DNA of 64,000 bases from Alphaproteobacteria bacterium (lineage in GTDB: Bacteria; Pseudomonadota; Alphaproteobacteria; UBA9219). Positions 17,435-27,133 of the stretch are shown piece by piece; positions within the stretch are counted from its first letter, which is position 1, and each line of letters opens with the position of its first letter. Location of the stretch: the NCBI GenBank assembly GCA_013289265.1, contig JABDAH010000003.1, forward strand, positions 1-64,000, read 5' to 3'. The notes beneath the pieces were generated by a model. It was not told where the DNA came from. It did no database searches and saw nothing but the letters and a program-made list of their open reading frames with translations. A program made the position numbers and the translations under genes.

Positions 17435-18307
17435 TTAGGCAAGCAACTTCTTCAAGGCATCGCGCACCTGCGTACCGAAAGCAGGGTTGGCCAGAGCAAA
17501 GGCAGCAGTCGCTTCAATAAAACCAACTTTATCGCCGCAATCGTAACGCGTGCCTTCGTAACGCACGCCGTGGAAAGGCTGCTTGCCGATCAGTCGCGCC
17601 ATGCTGTCGGTCAATTGGATTTCGCCACCTGCGCCGGTGTGTTTGTTTTCCAGCTCGGTAAAAATTTGCGGCTGCAAAATATAGCGTCCGATTATCGACA
17701 GGGTTGACGGCGCTTTTTCAGGCTCTGGTTTTTCTACCAGCCCTTTAACTTTTGCCAAACGTCCATTGTCGCTTTCGACATCCAGAATACCGTAACGATT
17801 CGTATGCTGCTTTGGCACATCGACGACACCGACCAGATTTCCGCCGACCTCGTTGTAGGCTTCGATCATCTGCTTCAGGCAGGATTTTTCTGCCAGCACA
17901 ACGTCATCGGCGAGCAAAATGGCGAAAGGCTCATTGCCTACTAAGTGCCGGGCGCACCAGACAGCATGCCCAAGACCAAGCGGTTCGCGCTGGCGCGTAA
18001 ACAGCAATTGTCCGGAATCAATATCCGTGGATTTAAGAATCTCAAGCTCGCGATTCTTGCCCCGCGCCTCTAGCGTGCGTTTTAATTCGTTATTACTGTC
18101 GAAATGGTCTTCCAACGCGCCCTTACCGCGGCTGGTGACAAAAATAAATTGCTCGATCCCCGCGGCGCGCGCTTCATCTACCGCATGCTGAATCAGCGGA
18201 CGATCCACCAGCGTGAGCATTTCTTTCGGCATCGCCTTGGTAGCGGGCAAAAACCTTGTGCCAAGACCAGCAACAGGGAATACGGCTTTACGAATAGGAG
18301 GCTTCAT
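17435..18307 (-). CDS. galU: UTP-glucose-1-phosphate uridylyltransferase
   Basis: A 290-residue nucleotidyltransferase making UDP-glucose from UTP and glucose-1-phosphate. The nucleotide-binding signature GLGTRFLPATKAMPKEML is at residues 14-31; ILLADDV (metal-binding D-D), the VEKPE block and GAGGEIQLTD are also present. Length is standard. It lies between the CpdR-like receiver gene (ten bases upstream) and ugd in one tight minus-strand operon. Confidence 0.97.
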   Translation of the reverse strand: MKPPIRKAVFPVAGLGTRFLPATKAMPKEMLTLVDRPLIQHAVDEARAAGIEQFIFVTSRGKGALEDHFDSNNELKRTLEARGKNRELEILKSTDIDSGQLLFTRQREPLGLGHAVWCARHLVGNEPFAILLADDVVLAEKSCLKQMIEAYNEVGGNLVGVVDVPKQHTNRYGILDVESDNGRLAKVKGLVEKPEPEKAPSTLSIIGRYILQPQIFTELENKHTGAGGEIQLTDSMARLIGKQPFHGVRYEGTRYDCGDKVGFIEATAAFALANPAFGTQVRDALKKLLA

Positions 18308-18317
18308 TTAAAAATTC

Positions 18318-18734
18318 TCAGATTGTTCCAGGGGGAAGTGCGATGGAATCTTTGACTGCATCGCAAATTTCTTCCAGCGAAAAAGGCTTGGCTATAATAC
18401 GGTGCACCAGCGCGTCCAGATTGTGCGCGCGCATGCGTTCCTGCGCATAGCCTGAGATCATGACGATGCGCAAATCGGGAAACAGCCGCACGGCCTTCAG
18501 TGCCAGCGCGATGCCATCAACATTCGGCATGACGATGTCTGTTACCAGCACATCGAATTTTTCCTTGGCCAGAGCATCCAGCGCCTGCTGGCCGTCGGCC
18601 ACGGCGATGGTTTTGTACCCGGCCGACATTAGTGACCTCTGGATAAATTCCCGCACGGCAGGATTATCTTCCGCAATCAGGATATGAGCGCCTTTGGCGG
18701 CGTCCTTGACAGGATTCGTTTCATTCAGGGGCAT
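18318..18734 (-). CDS. Single-domain response regulator, CpdR-like
   Basis: A 138-residue receiver with no output domain. The acidic pair lies in LIAEDNPAVREF, the phospho-acceptor Asp in DVLVTDIVMPNVDG (about residue 69), the conserved Thr/Ser position in VMISGYA and the Lys in AKPFSLEEI. The TDIVMP-DGI-ISG pattern and the size resemble CpdR of Caulobacter, which steers ClpXP proteolysis, and the receiver of CckA. Identity as CpdR itself is not certain. Its start overlaps the stop of the zinc-ribbon gene by 14 bases. Confidence 0.82.
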   Translation of the reverse strand: MPLNETNPVKDAAKGAHILIAEDNPAVREFIQRSLMSAGYKTIAVADGQQALDALAKEKFDVLVTDIVMPNVDGIALALKAVRLFPDLRIVMISGYAQERMRAHNLDALVHRIIAKPFSLEEICDAVKDSIALPPGTI

Positions 18735-19413
18735 CTGGCATCTTCTCTATATAATTCAGATTGATATCCACGACTGTGCCTTTGGGGGCATTGATTGACG
18801 AGCGGAACGGCACTTCTCCACCGGGCTTCACTGTAGCTGCTGGCGCATCAATCTGCCAGTCCTGCATCACTTTGCCGTCGGAACCGAGGGCGGAAGCTCG
18901 AATTGACGGTATTAGCTGCACTTTCTTTGTCGTATTAACTACTTTGCCGTCAACCACCAGCTTCATAATGCCGTCTTCATAGACCAACTCGGACCGGACC
19001 GAACCAATCGTTAATCCCTCACCGGTATGGAATATATGCAGGCCAATTGTGTCATAAAAAGGCTCAAGAAAGCCCATTTGCCTGGCAATCTCCTGCCGGT
19101 CCAAAATAAACCAGACCGCAAAAACAACCACCATTGCCATACCCGCAAAGCGGAAAAATCGCCTGGCCAGAGGCGAAAAAATGGGCGCTGGCGGCGGTAA
19201 TACTGGTTTTTCTGGCAGTAATGGCGAGACCATAGTCGGCGTTACATCAATAGCGACTGCACCCCCGGTAGTATCCGGGGCAGCTTCAGGAGGTGGTGCA
19301 TCAGCCCGCCAGCCATGTTTGCATTTTGCGCAAGTGACCTGCCGCGGCCCGGCCGCAAAAAGGCTCGCCGCTACCAAAAAACGCGTCTGGCAAAAAGGGC
19401 AGGCGATGATCAT
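18721..19413 (-). CDS. MJ0042-type zinc-ribbon membrane protein
   Basis: About 230 residues. The N-terminal zinc ribbon (CPFCQTRF ... VTCAKCKHGW) is of the MJ0042 type, followed by a proline-rich linker, one transmembrane segment (about residues 95-115, FAGMAMVVVFAVWFIL) and a C-terminal beta domain resembling the DUF3426 region. The reading frame opens at 19434, but MxxIACPFC starts are usual in this family, so I take ATG 19413. In many alphaproteobacteria this gene stands next to ftsE, as here. Function unknown. It is the first gene of the operon with cpdR-like, galU and ugd. Confidence 0.85.
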   Translation of the reverse strand: MIIACPFCQTRFLVAASLFAAGPRQVTCAKCKHGWRADAPPPEAAPDTTGGAVAIDVTPTMVSPLLPEKPVLPPPAPIFSPLARRFFRFAGMAMVVVFAVWFILDRQEIARQMGFLEPFYDTIGLHIFHTGEGLTIGSVRSELVYEDGIMKLVVDGKVVNTTKKVQLIPSIRASALGSDGKVMQDWQIDAPAATVKPGGEVPFRSSINAPKGTVVDINLNYIEKMPDAPE

Positions 19414-19529
19414 GCTCATGCTTATAGAAAGCAATCAATGGGTGAGCAAGCCACTATATAAAGTATGCTTTTATCACTTAGCCTATATGCATATTTACAA
19501 AATGTAATGTGCCAAATAGCAGAGCTAAT

Positions 19530-19784
19530 TTAGTGAGATGGTTTCAAAGACAAACACCTTTTCTTAAAATCTCCCCCCACACCTACCTCATGCTTCGTAG
19601 CCTGAACGAGGCTTCCCTTCTTATCTGTAACAATATTGCTACCACCTTCACCTAAAGCGACCAGAACGGTCCTCCCATTTTTTTCATGCACTACAGGAAT
19701 AACTTCTTTGGCTGGACAGCCCTTAATGTCAGCCAAAGGAACTGTGTTCTCGCGACGAAGGCCGCCTATATATGGTCTGGTCAT
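19530..19784 (-). CDS. Small protein of unknown function
   Basis: 84 residues, soluble, with a glycine-rich C-terminal half and no motif I recognise. The start is well supported by TTAAGGAGTGACTT before ATG, so translation is likely. It stands alone between the zinc-ribbon gene and ftsE. A perfect palindrome lies 20 bases upstream (19805-19818). Confidence 0.5.
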   Translation of the reverse strand: MTRPYIGGLRRENTVPLADIKGCPAKEVIPVVHEKNGRTVLVALGEGGSNIVTDKKGSLVQATKHEVGVGGDFKKRCLSLKPSH

Positions 19785-19804
19785 AAGTCACTCCTTAAAA
19801 AATT

Positions 19805-19818
19805 TCTAAAGCTTTAGA
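19805..19818. promoter_or_regulatory. 14-bp perfect palindrome (possible operator)
   Basis: TCTAAAGCTTTAGA is perfectly self-complementary and sits between the 84-residue gene (minus) and ftsE (plus), 21 bases from the former's start. The place suits an operator of the small gene; AT-rich chance palindromes of this size are also possible. Confidence 0.35.
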
Positions 19819-19978
19819 TAAATTAAAGGAAATGGCTTAAAACATCCTGAATAATGCTGGTTAAGAGATTGTAACGAATAGCCACAACGGCACGTTATCT
19901 CATTGTAACCAAATCCAATTCCGCCTAAATTTCTTCGAGAATAAGCTTGCTGGAAGTTGATGAAGGAACATTGCATTT

Positions 19979-20653
<675 letters not shown>

Positions 20654-20656
20654 GAT

Positions 20657-21403
20657 ATGGTTTTTAATGATCATTTCTCATCACTGGCCAAGTCTTATGC
20701 CGAATTTAGGCCAAGCTATCCAGACGCTCTATTTAAATGGCTGACAGAAATAACACCGTCCCAAAATGAGGCGTGGGATTGCGCCTGCGGCAGCGGCCAG
20801 GCTTCTGAAAGATTGGCGCAATATTTTGATCATGTAACTGCAACCGATGCCAGCGCCGCGCAGATTGCTCAAGCGGAACCAAATCCTAAGATTACTTACT
20901 ATGAAGCGCTAGCTGAAAATTCAGGCCTGCCGGACCACGCGGTCGACCTTGTTACGGTCGCTCAGGCTGCGCATTGGTTCAGGCATGATGATTTCTACAA
21001 AGAAGCAAAACGCGTTTTAAAAAAAGAGGGGGTTATCGCCCTCTGGACCTATAACCTTCTTTCCACCAAAGACCAGCCTTTGATGCGGCAACTGGCCACT
21101 TTCTTTCAACTAATCACTCCTTACTGGCCGCTAGAAAGAGAGCCCGTTACCACGTCTTATAAAACACTGCCTTTTCCGTTTGAGCAGGAAATAACAGCAC
21201 CCGCTTTTTCCATGAATATTCAATGGTCAACCCATCAGTTATTGGGTTATTTTAACAGCTGGTCGTCCGTAAAGTATTTTAAGGAAGCTAAAAAATATAA
21301 TCCTGTCGACAGGTTGGAAGAGGCCGTAAAATCTGTTTGGCCAAACCCCGAAGAAACGAAATTCTTTCATTTCCCGATCTCTATGCGTGTTGCGCGAGTT
21401 TAA
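20657..21403 (+). CDS. Class I SAM-dependent methyltransferase
   Basis: A 248-residue methyltransferase with the Methyltransf_11 pattern: motif I WDCACGSGQASERLA (residues 39-53), an acidic residue after strand 2 (TATDAS), DLVTVAQAAHWF at motif II, and a GVIALWTYN strand. Homologues are often annotated as trans-aconitate or ubiquinone-type methyltransferases, but the substrate cannot be assigned. The gene lies between ftsE and ftsX, with three bases after the ftsE stop and one base between its stop and the ftsX ATG, so all three must be cotranscribed. An insertion here is unusual. Confidence 0.88.
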   Translation: MVFNDHFSSLAKSYAEFRPSYPDALFKWLTEITPSQNEAWDCACGSGQASERLAQYFDHVTATDASAAQIAQAEPNPKITYYEALAENSGLPDHAVDLVTVAQAAHWFRHDDFYKEAKRVLKKEGVIALWTYNLLSTKDQPLMRQLATFFQLITPYWPLEREPVTTSYKTLPFPFEQEITAPAFSMNIQWSTHQLLGYFNSWSSVKYFKEAKKYNPVDRLEEAVKSVWPNPEETKFFHFPISMRVARV

Positions 21404-21404
21404 C

Positions 21405-22298
21405 ATGGCCCTGCCCCGCTCCGTTTTCTCACCCGCTTTTCGGTATCAGCATCTCAGCTGGTTCTTTGTGGCGCTTGTCGGCATCATGGTTTATGTCGCA
21501 ACCTTTGCTACGGCGGCGGAAGCCACTTTATCCGCTATCACTTTGACATGGGACACCGGCGTCGAAAGCCGTCTGACAATCGAAATTCCTGCCGTCGAAG
21601 ACGAAGCCAATATGCCGCAGATCGAGCGCGTGCGGCAAACGCTGGCGATCTTAAAAGCGCAGCCGGATATCGCCCTTGTCATGCCGCTGCCTGACGACGA
21701 AGCCGCGCGTTTGCTAAAACCCTGGATCAGCCAGCCGGAACTTTTGAAAGCTATTGCCCTGCCGACACTGATTGATGTGGAGCGCAAGACTGGCAGCAGC
21801 CTTACCGCCGCAACCCTGCAGGATAAACTAAAGAACGTCGCAGAAGACATTCATGTTGACGATCACGCCGCATGGCTTGCCGATATGAACCATCTGGTAA
21901 ACGGTTTGGCGCTGATGGCTGGGCTGATGATATTGCTGACCGCAGTCACGCTTATTATCGCAGTCAGCCTGATCTGCCGCGCGATTATGGCGACGGAGCA
22001 CGACACAATTGCCCTGCTGCATATTATCGGTGCGGACGATGACGCGATTGCCAAAACCTTCCAGTATCATGCAAGGCGTTTGGCAGGCCGGGCGTCCATG
22101 GTCGGATTTATTCTGGCCCTTATCAGCGTTGGTATCTTGTTGTTTTTCCTGCGCCGTTTTGCCGACCCCGCTTTGCTGCAGCCGATGCATTGGGCAGGAC
22201 TTGCGGCTTCGGTTCTCGTTGTGCCGCTGGCCGCTATAGCTATGGCGGCCTTGTCGGCTCGTCTATCGGCCCTTAAACTGCTACGATCCATGCCATGA
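21405..22298 (+). CDS. ftsX: Cell division protein FtsX
   Basis: A 297-residue membrane protein of the FtsX/MacB permease type: an N-terminal transmembrane segment (about residues 25-45), an extracytoplasmic domain (about 45-165) and three C-terminal transmembrane segments (about 170-200, 230-255, 262-285). I take ATG 21405, one base after the preceding stop, although the frame reaches further up. It is the membrane partner of FtsE. It overlaps the next gene by four bases (ATGA). Confidence 0.93.
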   Translation: MALPRSVFSPAFRYQHLSWFFVALVGIMVYVATFATAAEATLSAITLTWDTGVESRLTIEIPAVEDEANMPQIERVRQTLAILKAQPDIALVMPLPDDEAARLLKPWISQPELLKAIALPTLIDVERKTGSSLTAATLQDKLKNVAEDIHVDDHAAWLADMNHLVNGLALMAGLMILLTAVTLIIAVSLICRAIMATEHDTIALLHIIGADDDAIAKTFQYHARRLAGRASMVGFILALISVGILLFFLRRFADPALLQPMHWAGLAASVLVVPLAAIAMAALSARLSALKLLRSMP

Positions 22299-22924
22299 AG
22301 AAAAAAGCAAAACCCGCAATAGCTGCGCCGCGTCTCCACCGCTATCTCATCGTGATAGCGGGCGCCATTGTTGCGATCTGGTTTTGTGGCTTGCTGCTAT
22401 TCGTCCTGACTATTGAGGGGCTTGAAGAACCGCAAGTCAGTGGTGATCTGCAATCGACCGATGCGATTGTCGTCTTGACCGGCGGCAGCGAGCGCGTCAT
22501 GACCGGGCTCGAATTGCTCAATTCCCGCAAAGGGAAAAAACTTTTTATCTCCGGCGTGCATCAGGGCCTGACGCTCGATCATCTGCTGGGCAGCCAGCCC
22601 GTTTCCAAGGAATTGCGCGATTGCTGCATTATTCTGGGCTATGCGGCGGAAAGCACGCTAGGCAATGCCGATGAAACTGAAACATGGATGACGCTGGAAG
22701 ATTATCATTCGCTCCGTCTCGTTACCGCCAACTACCATATGCCGCGCAGCCTGTTGATTTTCCACAGCGCCATGCCGGATATGCTGATTATCCCGCATCC
22801 TATTTCGCCGGATAGCGTCAAACTGCAGCAATGGTGGCGGCGTCCGGGTACAGCAAGCCTGCTCGTCACCGAATATAATAAATATCTGTTAGCCAGTCTA
22901 CGGCTGCATCTGGCGGCGCGGTGA
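22295..22924 (+). CDS. YdcF/ElyC family protein (DUF218)
   Basis: A 209-residue protein with one N-terminal transmembrane segment (about 18-40) and a DUF218 domain: DAIVVLTGGSERV, ESTLGNADETETWM and LVTANYHMPRSLLIF carry the conserved polar residues. Relatives (SanA, ElyC) act in envelope biogenesis and antibiotic barrier function. Its place between ftsX and plsC is the usual alphaproteobacterial order. Confidence 0.92.
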   Translation: MKKKAKPAIAAPRLHRYLIVIAGAIVAIWFCGLLLFVLTIEGLEEPQVSGDLQSTDAIVVLTGGSERVMTGLELLNSRKGKKLFISGVHQGLTLDHLLGSQPVSKELRDCCIILGYAAESTLGNADETETWMTLEDYHSLRLVTANYHMPRSLLIFHSAMPDMLIIPHPISPDSVKLQQWWRRPGTASLLVTEYNKYLLASLRLHLAAR

Positions 22925-22934
22925 ACGGGTAGTG

Positions 22935-23645
22935 ATGAACTGGCTGCGCTCGCTTTTCTTCAATATCGCTTTATTCAGCATCACAGCTTTCATGTGTTTT
23001 GCCCTGCTATGGACACTAGTCTTGCCGCGCCGTGCTTTTTTAAACATCGTGCATCTGTGGCTGATGCAGGTGATATGGATTGAAAAATATATCGGCGGCA
23101 TGACTTACCGTGTTATAGGTCAGAAATATATTCCGCCCGGCTCCTGCATCATCGCGGCCAAGCATCAGTCAGCGTGGGAGACTTTCAAACTGCATGTGCT
23201 GTTCGACGATCCCGCGATTGTGTTGAAAAAAGAATTACTGAATATCCCCATCTGGGGCTGGTACTTACGTCGGTCCGGCATGATCCCCATCGACCGTAGT
23301 GCAGGATCCAAAGCGCTGTCCGGCATGATGGAAGCAGCGCATAAGGCGGCTAGGGCCAAACGCAAGATCGTGATTTTTCCCCAAGGCACACGCACGGCTC
23401 CCGGTGAAGAAAGAACTTACAAAAGCGGCGTGGCCGCTTTGTATCAGGAGTTGAATTTACCAGTCGTTCCAATGGCGCTGAATTCCGGCCTTTTATGGCC
23501 TAAAAACAGCTTTTCGAAAAAGCCGGGCATGATCACGATTGAGTTTCTGCCGCCGATTGCACCCGGCCTCGACCGCACCGACTTTATGACGCGGTTGAAG
23601 GATGAGTTGGAGGGTGCAACCAATAGGTTGGTGCAGAAAGTTTAG
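22935..23645 (+). CDS. plsC: 1-acyl-sn-glycerol-3-phosphate acyltransferase
   Basis: A 236-residue PlsC-type acyltransferase that makes phosphatidic acid from lysophosphatidate. The catalytic block is AKHQSAWET, where the family's H-x4-D appears as H-x4-E as in many alphaproteobacterial PlsC. The glycerol-phosphate binding motif reads FPQGTR, and NSGLLWPK follows. The N-terminus holds a transmembrane segment (about 8-30). I use ATG 22935; a GTG three bases upstream is also possible. Convergent with dut, with a four-base overlap of ends. Confidence 0.93.
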   Translation: MNWLRSLFFNIALFSITAFMCFALLWTLVLPRRAFLNIVHLWLMQVIWIEKYIGGMTYRVIGQKYIPPGSCIIAAKHQSAWETFKLHVLFDDPAIVLKKELLNIPIWGWYLRRSGMIPIDRSAGSKALSGMMEAAHKAARAKRKIVIFPQGTRTAPGEERTYKSGVAALYQELNLPVVPMALNSGLLWPKNSFSKKPGMITIEFLPPIAPGLDRTDFMTRLKDELEGATNRLVQKV

Positions 23646-24115
23646 CCGCTCGCTTTTTTCTGCTGGCTGGTGCCGGTTGAGCCAAACCCACCCGCACCAC
23701 GCGCCGTTTCAGGCAATGCTGAAACCTGCTGCCACTCCACCCGCGCATAGGCTGCCACCACCATTTGCGCGATGCGCATGCCACGCGTGATTGTAAAAGG
23801 CTCAGTCCCGAGATTGGCGAGGATCACCTGCACTTCACCGCGGTAGTCGGCGTCAATTGTGCCGGGACTGTTTAGAACAGTGATGCCGTTTTTCAAAGCG
23901 AGACCGGAACGCGGGCGCACTTGCGCCTCAAACCCTTCCGGCAAGGCCATCGACAGGCCTGTCGGCACCAGTGCGCGCTTACCAGGTTCAATCACAACAT
24001 CATTAGTAACGGCAGCGCAGAGGTCCATGCCGGCGGAATGCTCCGTCGCATAAGCGGGGATCGCAAGCCCTTCAGCATGCGGCAAAGTGGTGATGGATAC
24101 GGAAAGCTTGGTCAT
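23642..24115 (-). CDS. dut: Deoxyuridine 5'-triphosphate nucleotidohydrolase
   Basis: A dUTPase of 157 residues, hydrolysing dUTP to dUMP and pyrophosphate as a trimer. All five family motifs are seen: [32 protein letters not shown] (catalytic Asp), RGMRIAQMV and the C-terminal [10 protein letters not shown] lid. I take ATG 24115 because GTGGAG lies upstream and MTKLSV is a typical start. Housekeeping gene in a run with the LysE-type exporter and coaBC. Confidence 0.97.
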   Translation of the reverse strand: MTKLSVSITTLPHAEGLAIPAYATEHSAGMDLCAAVTNDVVIEPGKRALVPTGLSMALPEGFEAQVRPRSGLALKNGITVLNSPGTIDADYRGEVQVILANLGTEPFTITRGMRIAQMVVAAYARVEWQQVSALPETARGAGGFGSTGTSQQKKASG

Positions 24116-24133
24116 GATTTTTCTCCACAAGAA

Positions 24134-24757
24134 TTAATCAAATGCGATATGCAGGGCAACACCGGCCAACAATACCCCCATAACCCAGCGTTGCACCAAA
24201 AGCCAGATAGGATTTGCGGCAAAGAATTTAGCCACGCTGCCAGCCGTCATAATGAAAAGGGTATTGCCCACTATGGCAAGTGTAAGATGCGTAAAACCCA
24301 GAATAAGCGTCTGAGTCAAAGGATGACCGCGCTGCGGATCGACAAATTGAGGCAAGAGAGACATATAGAAAATGCCAACTTTTGGATTAAAAAGAATAGT
24401 AATAAAGCCCATATGGTAAAGCCGCGCAGGTTTATCAGTTGGCAAAGAACGGACTTTAAAGGGTGATCGCGCCGCAGGGCCTACCGTCTGCCAAGCCATA
24501 TAAAGTAGGTAAACGGCGCCAGCTATTTTTAGGATGTTATAGACATAAGGCACAGCAAAAACCAAGGCAGTGATTCCGAAAGCCGCGCCCAATATATAAA
24601 CAATAAGAGCCGTTATACCCCCCGCCAGTGATATGAGACCTGCCGTGCGTCCTTGGCAAATCGACCGTGACACGTAATAAATCATGCCTGGGCCTGGCGT
24701 GATGACCAAGCCAATCGCGACAAAAATAAAAGCAATATAAGTAGCAAGTGCAGGCAT
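24134..24757 (-). CDS. LysE/RhtB-family amino acid exporter
   Basis: A 207-residue inner membrane protein with the family N-terminal signature (VITPGPGMIYYVSRSICQGR) and about six hydrophobic segments. Members export basic amino acids, homoserine or threonine; the substrate is not readable here. The start codon overlaps the coaBC stop by one base, so it is coupled to that gene. Confidence 0.92.
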   Translation of the reverse strand: MPALATYIAFIFVAIGLVITPGPGMIYYVSRSICQGRTAGLISLAGGITALIVYILGAAFGITALVFAVPYVYNILKIAGAVYLLYMAWQTVGPAARSPFKVRSLPTDKPARLYHMGFITILFNPKVGIFYMSLLPQFVDPQRGHPLTQTLILGFTHLTLAIVGNTLFIMTAGSVAKFFAANPIWLLVQRWVMGVLLAGVALHIAFD

Positions 24758-25974
24758 CAGTCAGTGAATGCCTTAGCAATCTCATCCACCAGCTGCCGCG
24801 CGATGGCATCCTTGCTTTGCTGCGGCCATGCGGTTGAGGCTGTTTTGCCTACGCCGTCGCGCTTTAGCAAGGTGACTGTGTTTTCGCCCTGATCGAAACC
24901 CTTACCCTCACCAACTTCATTAGCCACCAGCCAATCGCAATTTTTCTTCAGCAGTTTGGCGTTTGCGTTCTGCAACAAATTTTCTGTCTCCGCCGCGAAG
25001 CCGATGACAAGGCGCGGACGGCGGTTACCGGCTTTGGTAAGCGCGGCAAGAATATCCGGATTTTCTGTCAGTTCCAGCGTCGGTGGCACCGCGCCTTTTT
25101 TGATTTTCTGCAAGGCTATATCTGCTACACGGAAATCACCCACCGCTGCAGCACATACCGCTATGTCGGCGGGCAAGGCTGCTTCGCAAGCCATCAGCAT
25201 TTCGCGCGCAGTTTGTACCTCGATCACTTTGAGGCCTTGCGGTTTTGGCAAAACCGTAGGTCCCGTGACCAGAATAGTTTCAGCACCTTGCTGTTGCAAA
25301 GCGGCGGCAATGGCATGACCCTGTTTGCCGCTGGAACGGTTGCCGATAAAACGCACCGGGTCAATCGGCTCAAAAGTTGGACCGCTGGTGACTAACGCGC
25401 GCAAACCCGACAAAGGCCCCGGCACAGCAAAATGCGCGGTGACGGCTTTGATGATATCGGCCACTTCCTGCATCCGGCCTTCACCTTCCTCGCCGCAGGC
25501 CATTACACCGCTGGTGGGCATTAGAACATGCACACCGCGCTGCTGAAGCGTTTTAATATTTGCCTGAACGGCGGCATGCTGCCACATCATCACATTCATT
25601 GCGGGCGCAATCATCACCGGTTTATTGGTTGCGAGTAAAACCGTGCTGGCGAGATCATCTGCCAAACCTTGCGCCATTTTGCCGATCATATTGGCGCTGG
25701 CTGGCGCGACTAGCACCAGATCAGCCTCGCGCGAAAGGCGAATATGGCCCATCTGCGCTTCGTCCGTCAGTGACCAGAGATCGCCGTAGACTTTATCTTC
25801 CGACAGAGCCGAAACCGATAAAGGCGTCACAAATTGTTCGCCGCCTTTTGTGAGCACACAACGCACAGCTGCACCCTGTTCGCGCAGCCGGCGAATAAGG
25901 TCGAGGCTTTTATAAGCAGCGATCCCGCCCGAAATAATCAGGAGAATGCGGTGGTTGTGGAGGTTATTATTCAT
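24757..25974 (-). CDS. coaBC: Phosphopantothenoylcysteine synthetase/decarboxylase
   Basis: A bifunctional enzyme of 405 residues for two steps of CoA synthesis. The N-terminal flavodoxin-like decarboxylase (CoaC) shows GGIAAYKS, ASANMIGKMAQGLADDL and PAMNVMMW with the MACGEEGEGRM loop. The C-terminal synthetase (CoaB) starts near residue 190 with TSGPTFEPIDPVRFIGNRSSGKQG and includes CAAAVGDFR and the K-rich IKK segment. ATG 25974 fits known starts better than the longer frame to 26007. With panD in the same window, two steps of the pantothenate/CoA route are present but not linked. Confidence 0.96.
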   Translation of the reverse strand: MNNNLHNHRILLIISGGIAAYKSLDLIRRLREQGAAVRCVLTKGGEQFVTPLSVSALSEDKVYGDLWSLTDEAQMGHIRLSREADLVLVAPASANMIGKMAQGLADDLASTVLLATNKPVMIAPAMNVMMWQHAAVQANIKTLQQRGVHVLMPTSGVMACGEEGEGRMQEVADIIKAVTAHFAVPGPLSGLRALVTSGPTFEPIDPVRFIGNRSSGKQGHAIAAALQQQGAETILVTGPTVLPKPQGLKVIEVQTAREMLMACEAALPADIAVCAAAVGDFRVADIALQKIKKGAVPPTLELTENPDILAALTKAGNRRPRLVIGFAAETENLLQNANAKLLKKNCDWLVANEVGEGKGFDQGENTVTLLKRDGVGKTASTAWPQQSKDAIARQLVDEIAKAFTD

Positions 25975-26121
25975 ATCGTACTTATAGCATAAAATTTCTT
26001 GAACCATACCCAGCCTATCTATTTGAAATAATTATCAATTTGTGCAAATATTGTCATGCTTACGTCAAAAATCTTTTCATGCTACATGTCCTCTATATTC
26101 ATTAATTGAAGGAATTGAGTT

Positions 26122-26493
26122 ATGGGTGATTTTAACAATCCTTGGGAGCCGCAGGGTACAGCAGCAGGCGCTGGTTTTGTTTTGAATGAACAGCAAATTA
26201 TGGAATTTAAGCGGCGCGGAATTGATCCATTGCGCGACATTGTTGGTGCCGCACGTGCTATTATCGAAGCACCACTTGTATACGGTGAAGTTTTAGATCC
26301 GTGGACACTTGCTGAAGTAGAGAGAAGAATCGGCACTACCTTTTCTATAAGTGGCGCGGACGCTGCTGATATCTTACTTTTATCGTTGACTATGAATGTC
26401 GGCTCTCTTGAGCCGCCGGAACGTATTGGCAGATACGCTACAACTGTCGACGGGGCTGCGCCCATTACAGATGCATTCCCACTCCGCCTCTAA
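26122..26493 (+). CDS. Protein of unknown function
   Basis: A 123-residue soluble protein with GAAGGAATTGAGTT before the ATG, so translation is plausible. The segment LAEVERRIGTTFSI (about residues 70-85) has a faint likeness to the VERRLSDRFNI part of the 3771-4091 product, not enough to claim homology. No recognised domain. It is convergent with the SH3 gene, with a four-base overlap. Confidence 0.55.
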   Translation: MGDFNNPWEPQGTAAGAGFVLNEQQIMEFKRRGIDPLRDIVGAARAIIEAPLVYGEVLDPWTLAEVERRIGTTFSISGADAADILLLSLTMNVGSLEPPERIGRYATTVDGAAPITDAFPLRL

Positions 26494-26990
26494 TCAAAAA
26501 CCTCGTTCGGGTAAGCGCCCCAGAAGTCGGTTTTACGCAAATAACCCTTGATTCCATTGAATTTTAGCTTGCACCAATCCTTGGCGCAGGAAGTCAGTTG
26601 CCCGGTTGAACCCACTTCTAGATGCGCGAGTACCAGCGCTTTGTCATCTTTGTCGCCACGCAAGTCGCGGATAACGCCGGTGATGATCGCTGCTCGTTTA
26701 CCACTCAATGCGCTTTTATGCACCCAGCCTTCGGCGCCTTCCGGATCGCGCACGCGCCGCCAGATTTCATATTCCGCCGTAATTTCCACCGGCAACCCCT
26801 GATGCGTAAAAACCCATTCGATGGGATAGCGCGTGCCGGGTCCCGTGCGCATATTAACGTCATTACTACGCAGCGAAGCAAAACGCGGCACCGGCAGGCC
26901 CGAGATGCCTTTGCTGGCATCGGTTTCATTTTCGTTAATGGCGGCGTGGGCGATGCTGGCGATTAACAGACATGCTATCAATAAAAGCAT
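26490..26990 (-). CDS. Exported SH3-domain protein
   Basis: About 166 residues: a signal peptide (MLLLIACLLIASIAHA) followed by two bacterial SH3 domains. The first (about 48-110) has NMRTGPGTRYPIEWV, GLPVEITAEYEIWRRV and GAEGWVHKSAL; the second (about 120-160) has VGSTGQLTSCAKDWCKLKFNG. It probably binds peptidoglycan in the periplasm. The reading frame runs up to 27137 only because it reads through the repeat at 26997-27102, so I place the start at ATG 26990. Both cysteines could pair. Confidence 0.88.
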   Translation of the reverse strand: MLLLIACLLIASIAHAAINENETDASKGISGLPVPRFASLRSNDVNMRTGPGTRYPIEWVFTHQGLPVEITAEYEIWRRVRDPEGAEGWVHKSALSGKRAAIITGVIRDLRGDKDDKALVLAHLEVGSTGQLTSCAKDWCKLKFNGIKGYLRKTDFWGAYPNEVFD

Positions 26991-26996
26991 GGCCGT

Positions 26997-27102
26997 CCCT
27001 CTCCCTTTACGGGGGAGGTTAGGTGGGGGCTCTATAGGCAAATCCGGTATTGATAATAATGGAAAGAGCCCTCCCCTAACCCCTCCCGCAAGGGGAGGGG
27101 GA
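26997..27102. repeat. Inverted pair of GC-rich intergenic repeats
   Basis: Two copies of a CCCTCCCC/GGGGAGGG unit face each other: about 26997-27032 (ending ggttaggtgggggctc) and about 27064-27102 (gagccctcccctaacc onward, with a ccctcccgcaaggggaggg hairpin). A related unit is at 7481-7566. Such elements are common between genes in alphaproteobacteria and explain the artificial N-terminal extension of the SH3 reading frame. Confidence 0.75.
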
Positions 27103-27133
27103 TTAGCTCGCTCATGTGGCGACGGATTGTCCA

